DNA of 64,000 nt from Pseudomonas sp. JM0905a (GTDB taxonomy: Bacteria; Pseudomonadota; Gammaproteobacteria; Pseudomonadales; Pseudomonadaceae): assembly GCF_014700075.1 (NCBI RefSeq), contig NZ_JACXBU010000012.1, forward strand, positions 36,111 to 100,110, given 5' to 3'. Below are positions 53,387 to 60,856 of the stretch, in pieces (the first letter of the stretch is position 1; every line of letters starts with the position of its first letter). Under the pieces are notes generated by a model that did no database searches, had not been told where the DNA came from, and was given only the letters and a program-made list of their open reading frames with translations. A program made the position numbers and the translations under genes.

Positions 53387-54292
53387 TCAGCGATGCTCCT
53401 GCCAGATCTGTGTAGAGGCCTGCAGCTGGGTCTTCACCCAATTGCTGAAGGCTTGTACAGCCGGACGGTCGGCCTTCTGTGGGTCGGCCACCAGGTAGTA
53501 GCCGCGATGGGAATCGATGGCGATTTCGAAGGGGCGGACCAGCAGGCCGCGGGCCAGGGCGTCGCCACTGATCAGGTTATCGCCCATGCCGACGCCCTGG
53601 GCGGCAATACAGGCGGACTGCGCGCAGTGGGCATCGGAGAAGATGATGCCGGTGCCGGCATCCACCCCCGACGCACCGGCGGCGGCGAGCCATACCCGCC
53701 AGTCGCTGTAATCGCTCATGTGCAACAGCGGGAAACCGGCCAGTTCCTGCGGGCTTTTCAGTCCGCCCATGGCGTTGATCAGGCGCGGGCTGCACACCGG
53801 GAAGAAGCGCAGGGCGACGATCTGCTCCACCGTCATGTCGGGCCAGTCGCCGATGCCATAGGCGACGAAGAGATCGACGTTGGCGTTGCTCACATCGTCC
53901 GGCGTGCGCGGCGAGATCAGCTGCAGCTGGACCTGCGGATACTCGCGCAGGAAACCGCCGATGTGGTGGCACAACCAGTAGGTGGCGAAGCCGGGGTTGC
54001 AGCTGACGCAGAGGCGACCGGAGATTTCCTGGTCATCCAGGCGCCGGCTGGCTTCTTCCAGGTTGGAAAGGATGCGGTGCACTTCACGGGCGTAGCGTTC
54101 GCCGCGATAGGTGAGGCCGATGCCCCGGCCGATGCGTTCGGTCAGTGGGAATCCGAGGCTTTCCTCCAGGCTGCTGATCTGGTGGCTGATGGCGCTGCGG
54201 GTGAGGCTGAGTTCGTGGGCGGCGGCGGACACGCTACCCAGGCGGGCGACGGCATCCAGGGCGCGCAACGCGGTCATCGAAGGGAAGCGCAT
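53387..54292 (-). CDS. LysR-family transcriptional regulator (GcvA-like)
   Basis: A 301-residue LysR protein with HTH LDAVARLGSVSAAAHELSLTRSAISHQISSLEESLG and the GcvA-type effector domain. GGAGCCCTCC precedes the ATG. It is divergent from the AbgB-like hydrolase gene and sits between that operon and the ABC transporter operon, so it may control both. A separated inverted repeat suited to a LysR protein lies in the intergenic region. Confidence 0.88.
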   Translation of the reverse strand: MRFPSMTALRALDAVARLGSVSAAAHELSLTRSAISHQISSLEESLGFPLTERIGRGIGLTYRGERYAREVHRILSNLEEASRRLDDQEISGRLCVSCNPGFATYWLCHHIGGFLREYPQVQLQLISPRTPDDVSNANVDLFVAYGIGDWPDMTVEQIVALRFFPVCSPRLINAMGGLKSPQELAGFPLLHMSDYSDWRVWLAAAGASGVDAGTGIIFSDAHCAQSACIAAQGVGMGDNLISGDALARGLLVRPFEIAIDSHRGYYLVADPQKADRPAVQAFSNWVKTQLQASTQIWQEHR

Positions 54293-54350
54293 GGAGGGCT
54301 CCGGCAGGTTTTGGGTGAAAATATCTAAACATTAGTGGCGAAAAAAATCG

Positions 54351-54376
54351 ATTGTTGTATTGCTCCACTCAACAAT
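54351..54376. promoter_or_regulatory. Putative LysR operator (separated inverted repeat)
   Basis: ATTGTTG (54351-54357) and CAACAAT (54370-54376) are perfect 7-bp arms with a 12-bp spacer, in the AT-rich interval between the divergent LysR and M20-type genes. The size fits LysR recognition sites. Confidence 0.5.
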
Positions 54377-54445
54377 ACTAAGGCCAGCCCGCCGCTGGCC
54401 GACCTGCACGGACGGGCCTTGTCACCCCATCAAGGAATCCCTTTC

Positions 54446-56029
54446 ATGCACGAGCCCAAGCAATTCGCCCTGGACTGGGTGGAGCAGCAGCACAAGACCC
54501 TGTCGGACTGGCACCAGGTGATCTGGCATTACGCCGAACCCGCGTTCCGCGAGTACAAGTCCTGTGCCTGGTACGTGGAGCTGCTGCGCAAGGAAGGGTT
54601 CGACGTGGAAGAGGGCAGCGGTGGCATGCCCACGGCTTTCTGCGCCACTTTCAAGAATGGCGAAGGCCCGGTAATAGCCACCTACGGCGAATATGACGCG
54701 GTGCCCGGCAACTGCCAGGCGGCGGCGACCCGCAAGATGCCGCGTGAAGGCCTGTCGCGCTTCGCCCCCGGTCATACCGACCCGCATTCGGCACTGGGCA
54801 TCAGCGCCCTCGGTGGCCTGCTGGCGGCCAAGGCAGCGATGCTCGAACACGGCATCCAGGGCACCCTGAAGTTCTTCGGCGAGCCGGCGGAGAAGCTGCG
54901 CGCCTCCAAGCCGGTGCACGCGGCCAAGGGGTACTACGATGACCTCGACGCGGCCATCAGCTTCCACCCCACCTACATGCTGCCGCTGAACAACACCACA
55001 ACCTGGGATACCCACTGCGGTATTGCTTACGCCTACATCTATACCTTCACCTGCGATGAGCCGCAGAACTGGATCGCCTCCGACAGATACAGTCCGATTC
55101 CGCAGAACCACCTGGCCGCCCGCGCGCCGGGGGCCAACGATGCGCTGGTGCATTTCTACACCCTGAACGAAAGCCTGCGCCGCTCCACACTGCCGTTCAC
55201 CGGCCTGTGGAGCTACAACGAGGCCATCCTCACGGCCGGCCAGGCGACCGCCGACAACCTGCCGCCGCACATCTCGCAGATCCAGTACCTGCTGCGCTGC
55301 GACTCCATCGAGCAGGCCGAGACCATCGCCCAGGTGATGGACAACAACGCCGCGGCCGCCGCCCTGGCCACCGGCTGCCAATGGAAGAAGACCTGGGTGT
55401 GCAAGTCCCGTGGCGGCTTGCCCAACCACGTGATGGCGCAGGCTACCTACGACAACCTGGCCCTGGTCGGCGCGCCGCGCTGGGGCAATGAGGCCATCGA
55501 AATCGCCCAGGAAATCCAGGCCAACCTGGGCCTTGAGCCGATGGAAAAACCCTTCCTGCCGGCCACCGAAGAACTGATCGAGCCGCAGGAGTGCGAACGT
55601 CAGATGCGCCTGCAGATGCCGGCCTGGCAGAAGCACCTGACCTCCGACGACTACCCGGAGTACACCTGGCACTGCCCGACCGTGCGCCTCTTGGTGGCGC
55701 GGCCGATGCTCTCAGCGCCGGCTGGCTACACCTACCCGGACTGGGTCGCCAACGCCCTGGGCGGTATCCGCCAGACCATCGACCCGATGATCCGGGTGGC
55801 GGCCAAGACCATTGCCGCGACCCTGGTGGACCTGCTCACCCGTCCCGAGCTGCTGGCTGCCGCCCGCGCCGAGTTCGTCGAGCGCACCGGTGGCGGCATC
55901 GGCGGCAGCCGCTGGCAGGCGCCGCTGCTGCCCAAGGACTTCCAGGCACCTCATCGTTACCGCTGGCCGGAGTACATCCGCACCGTGCGCGGTGAGGAAT
56001 GGTGGATTCCGGCTCGCGACGACGAATGA
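54446..56029 (+). CDS. M20-family amidohydrolase, AbgB-like (aminobenzoyl-glutamate utilisation B-like)
   Basis: A 527-residue protein starting at an ATG after CAAGGAATCCCTTTC. Landmarks of the AbgB/M20D branch are VIATYGEYDAVPGNCQAA, the central ALGISALGGLLAAKAAMLEHGIQGTLKFFGEPAEK and AAISFHPTYM. The usual metal-ligand box CGHN of AbgB reads PGHTDPHSALG here, and the catalytic EE pair reads EPAE, so metal binding must differ or use the His/Asp of HTDPH. Family members hydrolyse amide bonds of N-acyl amino acids. It leads an operon with a second amidohydrolase and a CobW-type GTPase. Confidence 0.85.
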   Translation: MHEPKQFALDWVEQQHKTLSDWHQVIWHYAEPAFREYKSCAWYVELLRKEGFDVEEGSGGMPTAFCATFKNGEGPVIATYGEYDAVPGNCQAAATRKMPREGLSRFAPGHTDPHSALGISALGGLLAAKAAMLEHGIQGTLKFFGEPAEKLRASKPVHAAKGYYDDLDAAISFHPTYMLPLNNTTTWDTHCGIAYAYIYTFTCDEPQNWIASDRYSPIPQNHLAARAPGANDALVHFYTLNESLRRSTLPFTGLWSYNEAILTAGQATADNLPPHISQIQYLLRCDSIEQAETIAQVMDNNAAAAALATGCQWKKTWVCKSRGGLPNHVMAQATYDNLALVGAPRWGNEAIEIAQEIQANLGLEPMEKPFLPATEELIEPQECERQMRLQMPAWQKHLTSDDYPEYTWHCPTVRLLVARPMLSAPAGYTYPDWVANALGGIRQTIDPMIRVAAKTIAATLVDLLTRPELLAAARAEFVERTGGGIGGSRWQAPLLPKDFQAPHRYRWPEYIRTVRGEEWWIPARDDE

Positions 56030-56139
56030 GCCCGAGGCGGGCCGGCCGGCCCGCCTTTCCAACCTTTCCAGCGATTCACGACTGACTCTGCCAAGACGGG
56101 CGGCAAGCCCGCGATCAATTCGAAGAAGGTGTCACTGCC

Positions 56140-57876
56140 ATGGGTAACTCCACCGACTACCGCTCCAGCAATGTCCCCGGCCCGTCCGGCGCCGCCGACC
56201 TGGTGCTGACCAATGGCCGCATCTACACCGTGGATGCCGCCAACCCCTGGGCCGAAGCCGTGGCCATTCGCGGAGGGCGCTTCGTTGCAGTCGGTGGCAG
56301 CGGAGACATGGAGAGCCTGATCGGCCCCCGTACCCGCGTGCTGGATCTGAAAGGGCGCTTCGCCATGCCGGGCCTCTACGACATGCACACGCACCCGGAC
56401 CTGAAGTTGGCGCCCGGCTACGCGGGCTACCTGGAGGTAGGCGTGGAAGACCCGACGCCGGAGCAGGTCAGGCAGGCCATCCTCGATTATGCCGCCGCCC
56501 ACCCCGGCGATGGCTGGGTCTATGGCCAGTACTTCGTACGCTACACCTTCAAGCAAGCCGGCCTGGTGCCGGATCGCCACTGGCTGGACAGCGTTCTGCC
56601 GGATCGCCCAGTGGCCATCCTCGACCGCTCCTGGGGCTGCATGATGGTCAACTCCCGTGCGCTGGAGCTGGCTGGCATCGATGCCGACACGATGGACCCG
56701 CGCCACGGCTACATCGAGCGCGACAGCGTCACTGGCGAGCCCACCGGCATCCTGGTGGACGGCGCCTATGCGCTGATGCACGCGGCCATGCCGCCGACCC
56801 CGCAGCATGCGCTGAAGCGCGCCTACCGCGAGGGCGTGTGGTTCCAGAGTGGTCACGGTGTGGTCGGCACCAAGTACGTACACGTCTGCGAACACCGCCT
56901 GAACGCGCTGAAGTCCATCGATCAGGCCGGCGAACTCTCGGTGCGGGTGGAAGCCGCCATCAGCTGGCAGGACGACATCTTCCCGGTGAAGCGCCGCTGG
57001 GAATTGCTGGCCGGCGAGCGCCACTACTACCGCAGCGCCCGCCTCAACGCCAACGCCGTGAAGTTCCACTTCGACGGCACCCACGAATCCCGTTCGTCCT
57101 ACCTGTCCAGCGCCTGGCCGGGTGAGGCCAGCTGGCGCGGTCACCTCAACCTGACCCCGGAACACATCACCGACATGGTGGTGGACATGGACCGCCGGGG
57201 CATCCGTGTGATCGCCCACTGCACCGGCGATGGTGCCTCCGACCTGTTCCTCGATGCCGTGGCCGAGGCCCGCCGTCGCAACGGCTACAGCGGCGTGCGC
57301 CACCAATGCGCCCATAGCACCACGCTGCTGGACGGCAACCTGCCGCGCTTCGCCGAGCTGAACGTCACCGCCGAATTCTCCCCGGTGGGCTGGTTCCCGT
57401 CGTCCTTCGCCAATGCCCGCGCCGTCTTCGGCGAGGACCGCATGCAGCGCGCCTACAACTTCAAGGGCGTACTGGAGCACGGCGGCGTGGCGGTGATGGG
57501 CACCGACTGGCCGGTGTCCAGCATCAACCCCTGGATCGGCTTCGAGGCGATGGTCACCCGCGAGAACCCCTTCGGTGACGAGGAAGGCTGCTTCTACGGC
57601 AACCCCATCAGCCTGGAGCAGGCCATCCGCGTGATGACCCTCAATGGCGCCTGGTGCATGGGCATCGAGGACAAGGCCGGCTCCATCGAAGTCGGCAAGT
57701 CCGCCGACCTCATCGTGCTCGACCGCAACCTTTTCGACGTGGCGCCCAAGGGCAACATCCACGACACCCAGGTACAGCTGACCCTGTTGGAAGGCGAGGT
57801 GACCTGGGACCGCCACGGCGAGTTCGACGGCACCGAGCATGCCGCCGTCTGGCAAGGCGAACTGCCGAACTTCTGA
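56140..57876 (+). CDS. YtcJ-like metal-dependent amidohydrolase (Amidohydro_3)
   Basis: A 578-residue TIM-barrel amidohydrolase. The metal motif HxH lies in LYDMHTHPDL (around residue 85), further ligands in IAHCTGDGASD and QCAHSTTLLDG, and the catalytic Asp in VAVMGTDWPVSSINPW. The N- and C-terminal segments (DLVLTNGRIYTVDAAN; KSADLIVLDRNLFDV) form the flanking beta-sandwich typical of YtcJ/NfdA formamide-type hydrolases. The substrate is unknown. AAGGTGTCACTGCC precedes the ATG, 110 bp after the M20 gene. Confidence 0.9.
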   Translation: MGNSTDYRSSNVPGPSGAADLVLTNGRIYTVDAANPWAEAVAIRGGRFVAVGGSGDMESLIGPRTRVLDLKGRFAMPGLYDMHTHPDLKLAPGYAGYLEVGVEDPTPEQVRQAILDYAAAHPGDGWVYGQYFVRYTFKQAGLVPDRHWLDSVLPDRPVAILDRSWGCMMVNSRALELAGIDADTMDPRHGYIERDSVTGEPTGILVDGAYALMHAAMPPTPQHALKRAYREGVWFQSGHGVVGTKYVHVCEHRLNALKSIDQAGELSVRVEAAISWQDDIFPVKRRWELLAGERHYYRSARLNANAVKFHFDGTHESRSSYLSSAWPGEASWRGHLNLTPEHITDMVVDMDRRGIRVIAHCTGDGASDLFLDAVAEARRRNGYSGVRHQCAHSTTLLDGNLPRFAELNVTAEFSPVGWFPSSFANARAVFGEDRMQRAYNFKGVLEHGGVAVMGTDWPVSSINPWIGFEAMVTRENPFGDEEGCFYGNPISLEQAIRVMTLNGAWCMGIEDKAGSIEVGKSADLIVLDRNLFDVAPKGNIHDTQVQLTLLEGEVTWDRHGEFDGTEHAAVWQGELPNF

Positions 57877-57899
57877 TCCAGCCACCAGGAAGCACACCC

Positions 57900-58871
57900 A
57901 TGAGCAGACTCGCCCCCATTCCCGTGACCCTGGTGTCGGGCTTTCTCGGCGCCGGCAAGACCTCCTTGCTGAACCGGATCCTCAACAGCGACCACGGCCT
58001 GCGCATGGCGGTGATGGTCAACGACTTTGGCGCCATCAATATCGACAGCCAGTTGATCGTCAGCCAGACCCAGACCACGGTGAGCCTGGCCAACGGCTGC
58101 ATCTGCTGCACCGTCGAGAGCGACCTGATCGAACAGCTCGGTCGCCTGCTGGATGACCGCGCCAATCGGCCTGAGTACATCGTGATCGAGGCGAGCGGGG
58201 TGTCGAACCCGGCGAAAATCGCCAGCACCCTTCGCTATCCGCAATTCCGCGACGCGCTCGCCATCGACAGCATCCTCACCGTGGTCGATGCCGAGCAGTT
58301 CGAGCGGCTGGATGGAGAGATGGCGCAACTGGCGATGGAGCAGCTGGATGTGGCGGACATCATCGTGCTGAACAAGGTGGATCGGGTCGGCCGCGACCAG
58401 CTCGACGCCCTCAAGGCGCGCTGGCTCTATCCCAATGCGCGGTTGCTGGAGTGCGAGTACGGCGAGGTCCCGCTGGAACTCGTGCTGGGCGTTGGTCGCT
58501 TTAAGTCGGGCTGGAGCTTGCGGCCGGTGTCCATAGCGGCGGCGCCGGCGGTAGCGTCGGTGAAGGAGGAAGATCATTCGGCGATATTCGAGACCTGGAG
58601 CTTTTCCAGCGAGCGTCCGCTATCCCTGAAAGCCCTGCGTCATGCGCTGGCGACCCTGCCAGCCGATATCTACCGTGCCAAGGGTGTTTGCCAGATAGCT
58701 GAAGCAGTGGGTAAGCGCTGCATCCTGCACCTGGTGGGCAGCCGCAGCGAAATCAGGCCGGAAGAGGGCTGGGCTGGCCGAACGCCGCAAACCCAGCTGA
58801 TCTTCATCGGCCGTCGCGGGACCATCGATGCAGCGAAGATGCAGGCGACCTTCGAGAAATGCGTGGCTTGA
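57900..58871 (+). CDS. CobW/COG0523 G3E-family GTPase (metallochaperone)
   Basis: A 323-residue GTPase with P-loop GFLGAGKT (residues 14-21), the metal-binding CxCC motif CICC (67-70), the Walker B-like EASGVSNP and the base-recognition NKVD. The C-terminal ~90 residues form the CobW_C domain. Family members deliver Zn, Co or another divalent metal to client enzymes. AGGAAGCACACCC precedes the ATG, 23 bp after the YtcJ-like gene, suggesting that one or both upstream hydrolases are the clients. Confidence 0.91.
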   Translation: MSRLAPIPVTLVSGFLGAGKTSLLNRILNSDHGLRMAVMVNDFGAINIDSQLIVSQTQTTVSLANGCICCTVESDLIEQLGRLLDDRANRPEYIVIEASGVSNPAKIASTLRYPQFRDALAIDSILTVVDAEQFERLDGEMAQLAMEQLDVADIIVLNKVDRVGRDQLDALKARWLYPNARLLECEYGEVPLELVLGVGRFKSGWSLRPVSIAAAPAVASVKEEDHSAIFETWSFSSERPLSLKALRHALATLPADIYRAKGVCQIAEAVGKRCILHLVGSRSEIRPEEGWAGRTPQTQLIFIGRRGTIDAAKMQATFEKCVA

Positions 58872-58879
58872 GGCTTTGT

Positions 58880-58962
58880 TGTGGGAGCGAATTCATGCGC
58901 GAAGGGCGGCGAAGCTGCCCCATCGAGGCTGAGGTCACCTCCGGTGAAATCGCCCCCGCAGG
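58880..58962. repeat. Degenerate composite REP-like repeat
   Basis: It starts TGTGGGAGCGAATTCATGCG and ends GGTGAAATCGCCCCCGCAGG, with an internal GGCGGCGAAGCTGCCCC hairpin. It has the same orientation and layout as the unit at 45949-46046 but has lost much of the central segment. Confidence 0.6.
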
Positions 58963-58983
58963 TAGATCGATTCTTTGTTCCGC

Positions 58984-59020
58984 AAAAAGAAGAAGGCGCC
59001 ACAAGTGGCGCCTTCTGCCT
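58984..59020. terminator. Bidirectional terminator between CobW and repeat-protein genes
   Basis: AGAAGGCGCCA (58991-59001) pairs perfectly with TGGCGCCTTCT (59006-59016) around CAAG. AAAAAGA lies on the left (a T-tract for the minus-strand gene) and GCCTTTC on the right. Confidence 0.7.
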
Positions 59021-59072
59021 TTCGAGGGATTGCATACATCGTGATTGCCTGCCTCTGAAGGGGGCTCCGGGA

Positions 59073-59537
59073 TCAGCTGATGCGGTTGGCGCCAGTGCGA
59101 TCGGCACCACCTTCGGCTACATCGAAGGCCTTGGTGCGGTCGGAGCCGCCTTCGGCCACGTCGAAGGCCTTGGTACGGTCGGAGCCACCTTCGGCCACGT
59201 CGAAGGCCTTGGTACGGTCGGAGCCACCTTCAGCCACGTCGAAGGCCTTGGTACGGTCGGAGCCACCTTCAGCCACGTCGAAGGCCTTGGTGCGATCAGA
59301 GCCGCCTTCAGCGACGCGCAGCGACTGGGAGCGCTCGGAACCGTTTTCAGCGACGCGGTTGGCGCCAGTGCGATCGGCACCGCTTTCAGCAATACGGTTG
59401 GCGCCAGTGCGGTCGGCGCCGCCTTCGGCTACGCGGTAGATACTGGTGCGATCGGAGCCACCCTCAGCGACGGACAGTGCGAAAGCGGAAGCGGACAGGC
59501 TGGCGATGAACAGGCTGGCAAGGATTTGCTTTTTCAT
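59073..59537 (-). CDS. Secreted protein of ten 13-residue VAEGGSDRT repeats
   Basis: A 154-residue protein with a Sec signal peptide (MKKQILASLFIASLSASAFA). The whole mature chain is ten tandem 13-residue units: VAEGGSDRTSIYR, VAEGGADRTGANR, IAESGADRTGANR, VAENGSERSQSLR, five copies of VAEGGSDRTKAFD, and a final VAEGGADRTGANR-like unit. There are no Cys or aromatic core residues. Similar repeat proteins exist in Pseudomonas under uninformative names; the function is unknown. GAGGTGCCCGAAA precedes the ATG. The Asp/Glu-Gly repeats could bind cations or form a solenoid, which is inference. Confidence 0.85.
   Translation of the reverse strand: MKKQILASLFIASLSASAFALSVAEGGSDRTSIYRVAEGGADRTGANRIAESGADRTGANRVAENGSERSQSLRVAEGGSDRTKAFDVAEGGSDRTKAFDVAEGGSDRTKAFDVAEGGSDRTKAFDVAEGGSDRTKAFDVAEGGADRTGANRIS
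59121..59315. repeat. Five tandem 39-bp coding repeats
   Basis: Five consecutive 39-bp units (59121, 59160, 59199, 59238, 59277) encode the KAFD-type repeats of the secreted protein. Units 3 and 4 are identical and unit 2 differs from them by one base, so copy number has probably changed recently by slippage or unequal recombination. Confidence 0.9.
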
Positions 59538-59911
59538 TTTCGGGCACCTCGGGGAGGGTTGGAATTGGTCTACGGGGCCCATGTTACTGATGTGATTTCG
59601 ATGAAGAAGTGATGCTGCGTGATGATTACCATCGACGCCGATGATAGTTATGTGGGTGTTAATAAAAACAAATAGTTAGGTGTTGTTTTTTAACGCTATT
59701 ACGCCGCCTGGAAAGGCTTTTTCCTGAAATTGGAATAATCGAATTATTCGATGTTAAAGCTGAAAAGCTCACAGGCAGCGATTGGAGAACGGCCTGGATG
59801 CCTATTCCAGAGCGGCTGCCGGCGTGTTTCAGGGGAGGAGGGAGAGGAATTCTGCTGCAAGCCGGAGCGAATGTGCTCGCTCCGGCTTGCCGATGGCGAT
59901 GTCGCCGGGAA
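59538..59911. other. 374-bp low-GC intergenic region with a long hairpin
   Basis: No gene is supported. Positions ~59600-59760 are clearly AT-richer than the surroundings and probably contain the promoter of the repeat protein. GCAAGCCGGAGCGA (59857-59870) and TCGCTCCGGCTTGC (59877-59890) form a perfect 14-bp stem with a 6-base loop. It lies just after the small minus-strand gene and could end its transcript, although no T-run follows. Confidence 0.5.
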
Positions 59912-60094
59912 TCAGCGCTTGCCCATGGAGCGGCGGGAGCCGCGGGGCGGCGGATGCAGGCGCGAACCGCGATCATGCCCCTTCAGGGTCTGGTAGTAAG
60001 GGATGTTCTGCTTCTTCGGTTTGGCGGGCGCGTCCGGAGTGGCCGCGGTTTCCTGGGGCTGGGCTTCGGCCTGGTCGAGGTCTTCGCTGTTCAT
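59912..60094 (-). CDS. Small conserved basic protein (60 aa)
   Basis: A 60-residue protein. The acidic, Ala/Pro-rich N-terminus (MNSEDLDQAEAQPQETAA) is followed by a basic tail (KKQNIPYYQTLKGHDRGSR, then HPPPRGSRRSMGKR). It is predicted to be disordered; the tail suggests RNA or ribosome association, but no family is recognised. GAGCAGAAGCACC lies before the ATG. A perfect hairpin lies just past its stop. Confidence 0.65.
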   Translation of the reverse strand: MNSEDLDQAEAQPQETAATPDAPAKPKKQNIPYYQTLKGHDRGSRLHPPPRGSRRSMGKR

Positions 60095-60198
60095 GGTGCT
60101 TCTGCTCTGTGCGGGCTTGGCCCGCTAACGGGCCGGAGGCGCGCATCATACACCAACTGCCCGCAGGCCGGCCCCTGGGCAGGCCCGTGGGCGTCGGT

Positions 60199-60837
60199 TC
60201 AGCTGGGCTGCTCCAGCTGCCATCCAGTGAGCTGGACGCGATGGTCCACGTGGTTGATCGCCGCCAGGATGTGCTCGGGGTCGGTCAGCGCCGGTGACAT
60301 GGTCCAGCGGCCGATGGGCTCGTTGCCGATCCGCACCATGCCGGTATGGGTGAGCTGGTTGCCGTCCACCAGCGGGTCCACGTCATAGAAGCCCAGGGCG
60401 TAGCGCAGGTCGAGAATATCCTGCGGGTCGCCGGTGAGGTATTCCCAGCCGGGGCCGATGTCGAACTTGTCGACGTACTCCTGCAGGTGGTGGGGCTGGT
60501 CCAGCTCCGGTTGCAGGGTGATGGAGTACATGAAGATGTCCCTTCCCACGCGTTCGCCGAGCATCCGCTGCACCTTGCGCAGGTTGGCGGTGGCGGTCGG
60601 GCAATTGCGTCCACAGCTCGCGTACATCATGTTCAGCACCACTACCTTGCCGCGCAGCAGGTCGTCGTAGAAGCGGACCTTCCTGCCCAGATGGGTGACG
60701 AGCGTGGGGTTGGGGAACCTGTCATCGCCCTGGTGAACGTTTGGCCGGCGTTCCGCGGCGGCGCCCAGCGAACCGAGGGCGGCCAGCCCCAGCACGCCGG
60801 CGCCGAGGCCGCCGATCAGGTTTCTGCGTGTATTCAT
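60199..60837 (-). CDS. SCO1/SenC-family copper protein
   Basis: A 212-residue thioredoxin-fold protein with an N-terminal signal containing TRRNLIGGLGAGVLGLAALGS (Tat-like). The metal-binding CxxxC is ASCGRNCPTA (Cys75, Cys79), and the distal His lies in LTHTGMVRIG. SCO proteins deliver copper to cytochrome oxidase or other copper enzymes in the periplasm. It follows the multicopper oxidase gene by 19 bp on the same strand, so it is probably a dedicated copper donor for that enzyme. Confidence 0.88.
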   Translation of the reverse strand: MNTRRNLIGGLGAGVLGLAALGSLGAAAERRPNVHQGDDRFPNPTLVTHLGRKVRFYDDLLRGKVVVLNMMYASCGRNCPTATANLRKVQRMLGERVGRDIFMYSITLQPELDQPHHLQEYVDKFDIGPGWEYLTGDPQDILDLRYALGFYDVDPLVDGNQLTHTGMVRIGNEPIGRWTMSPALTDPEHILAAINHVDHRVQLTGWQLEQPS

Positions 60838-60856
60838 GGCATACCTCCGGCCGGCG

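Noticed and set aside
59121..59315. Regular 39-bp direct repeats that could suggest a CRISPR array
   Set aside because: There are no spacers; the units are contiguous, in frame and encode the 13-residue repeats of a secreted protein. No cas genes are present.
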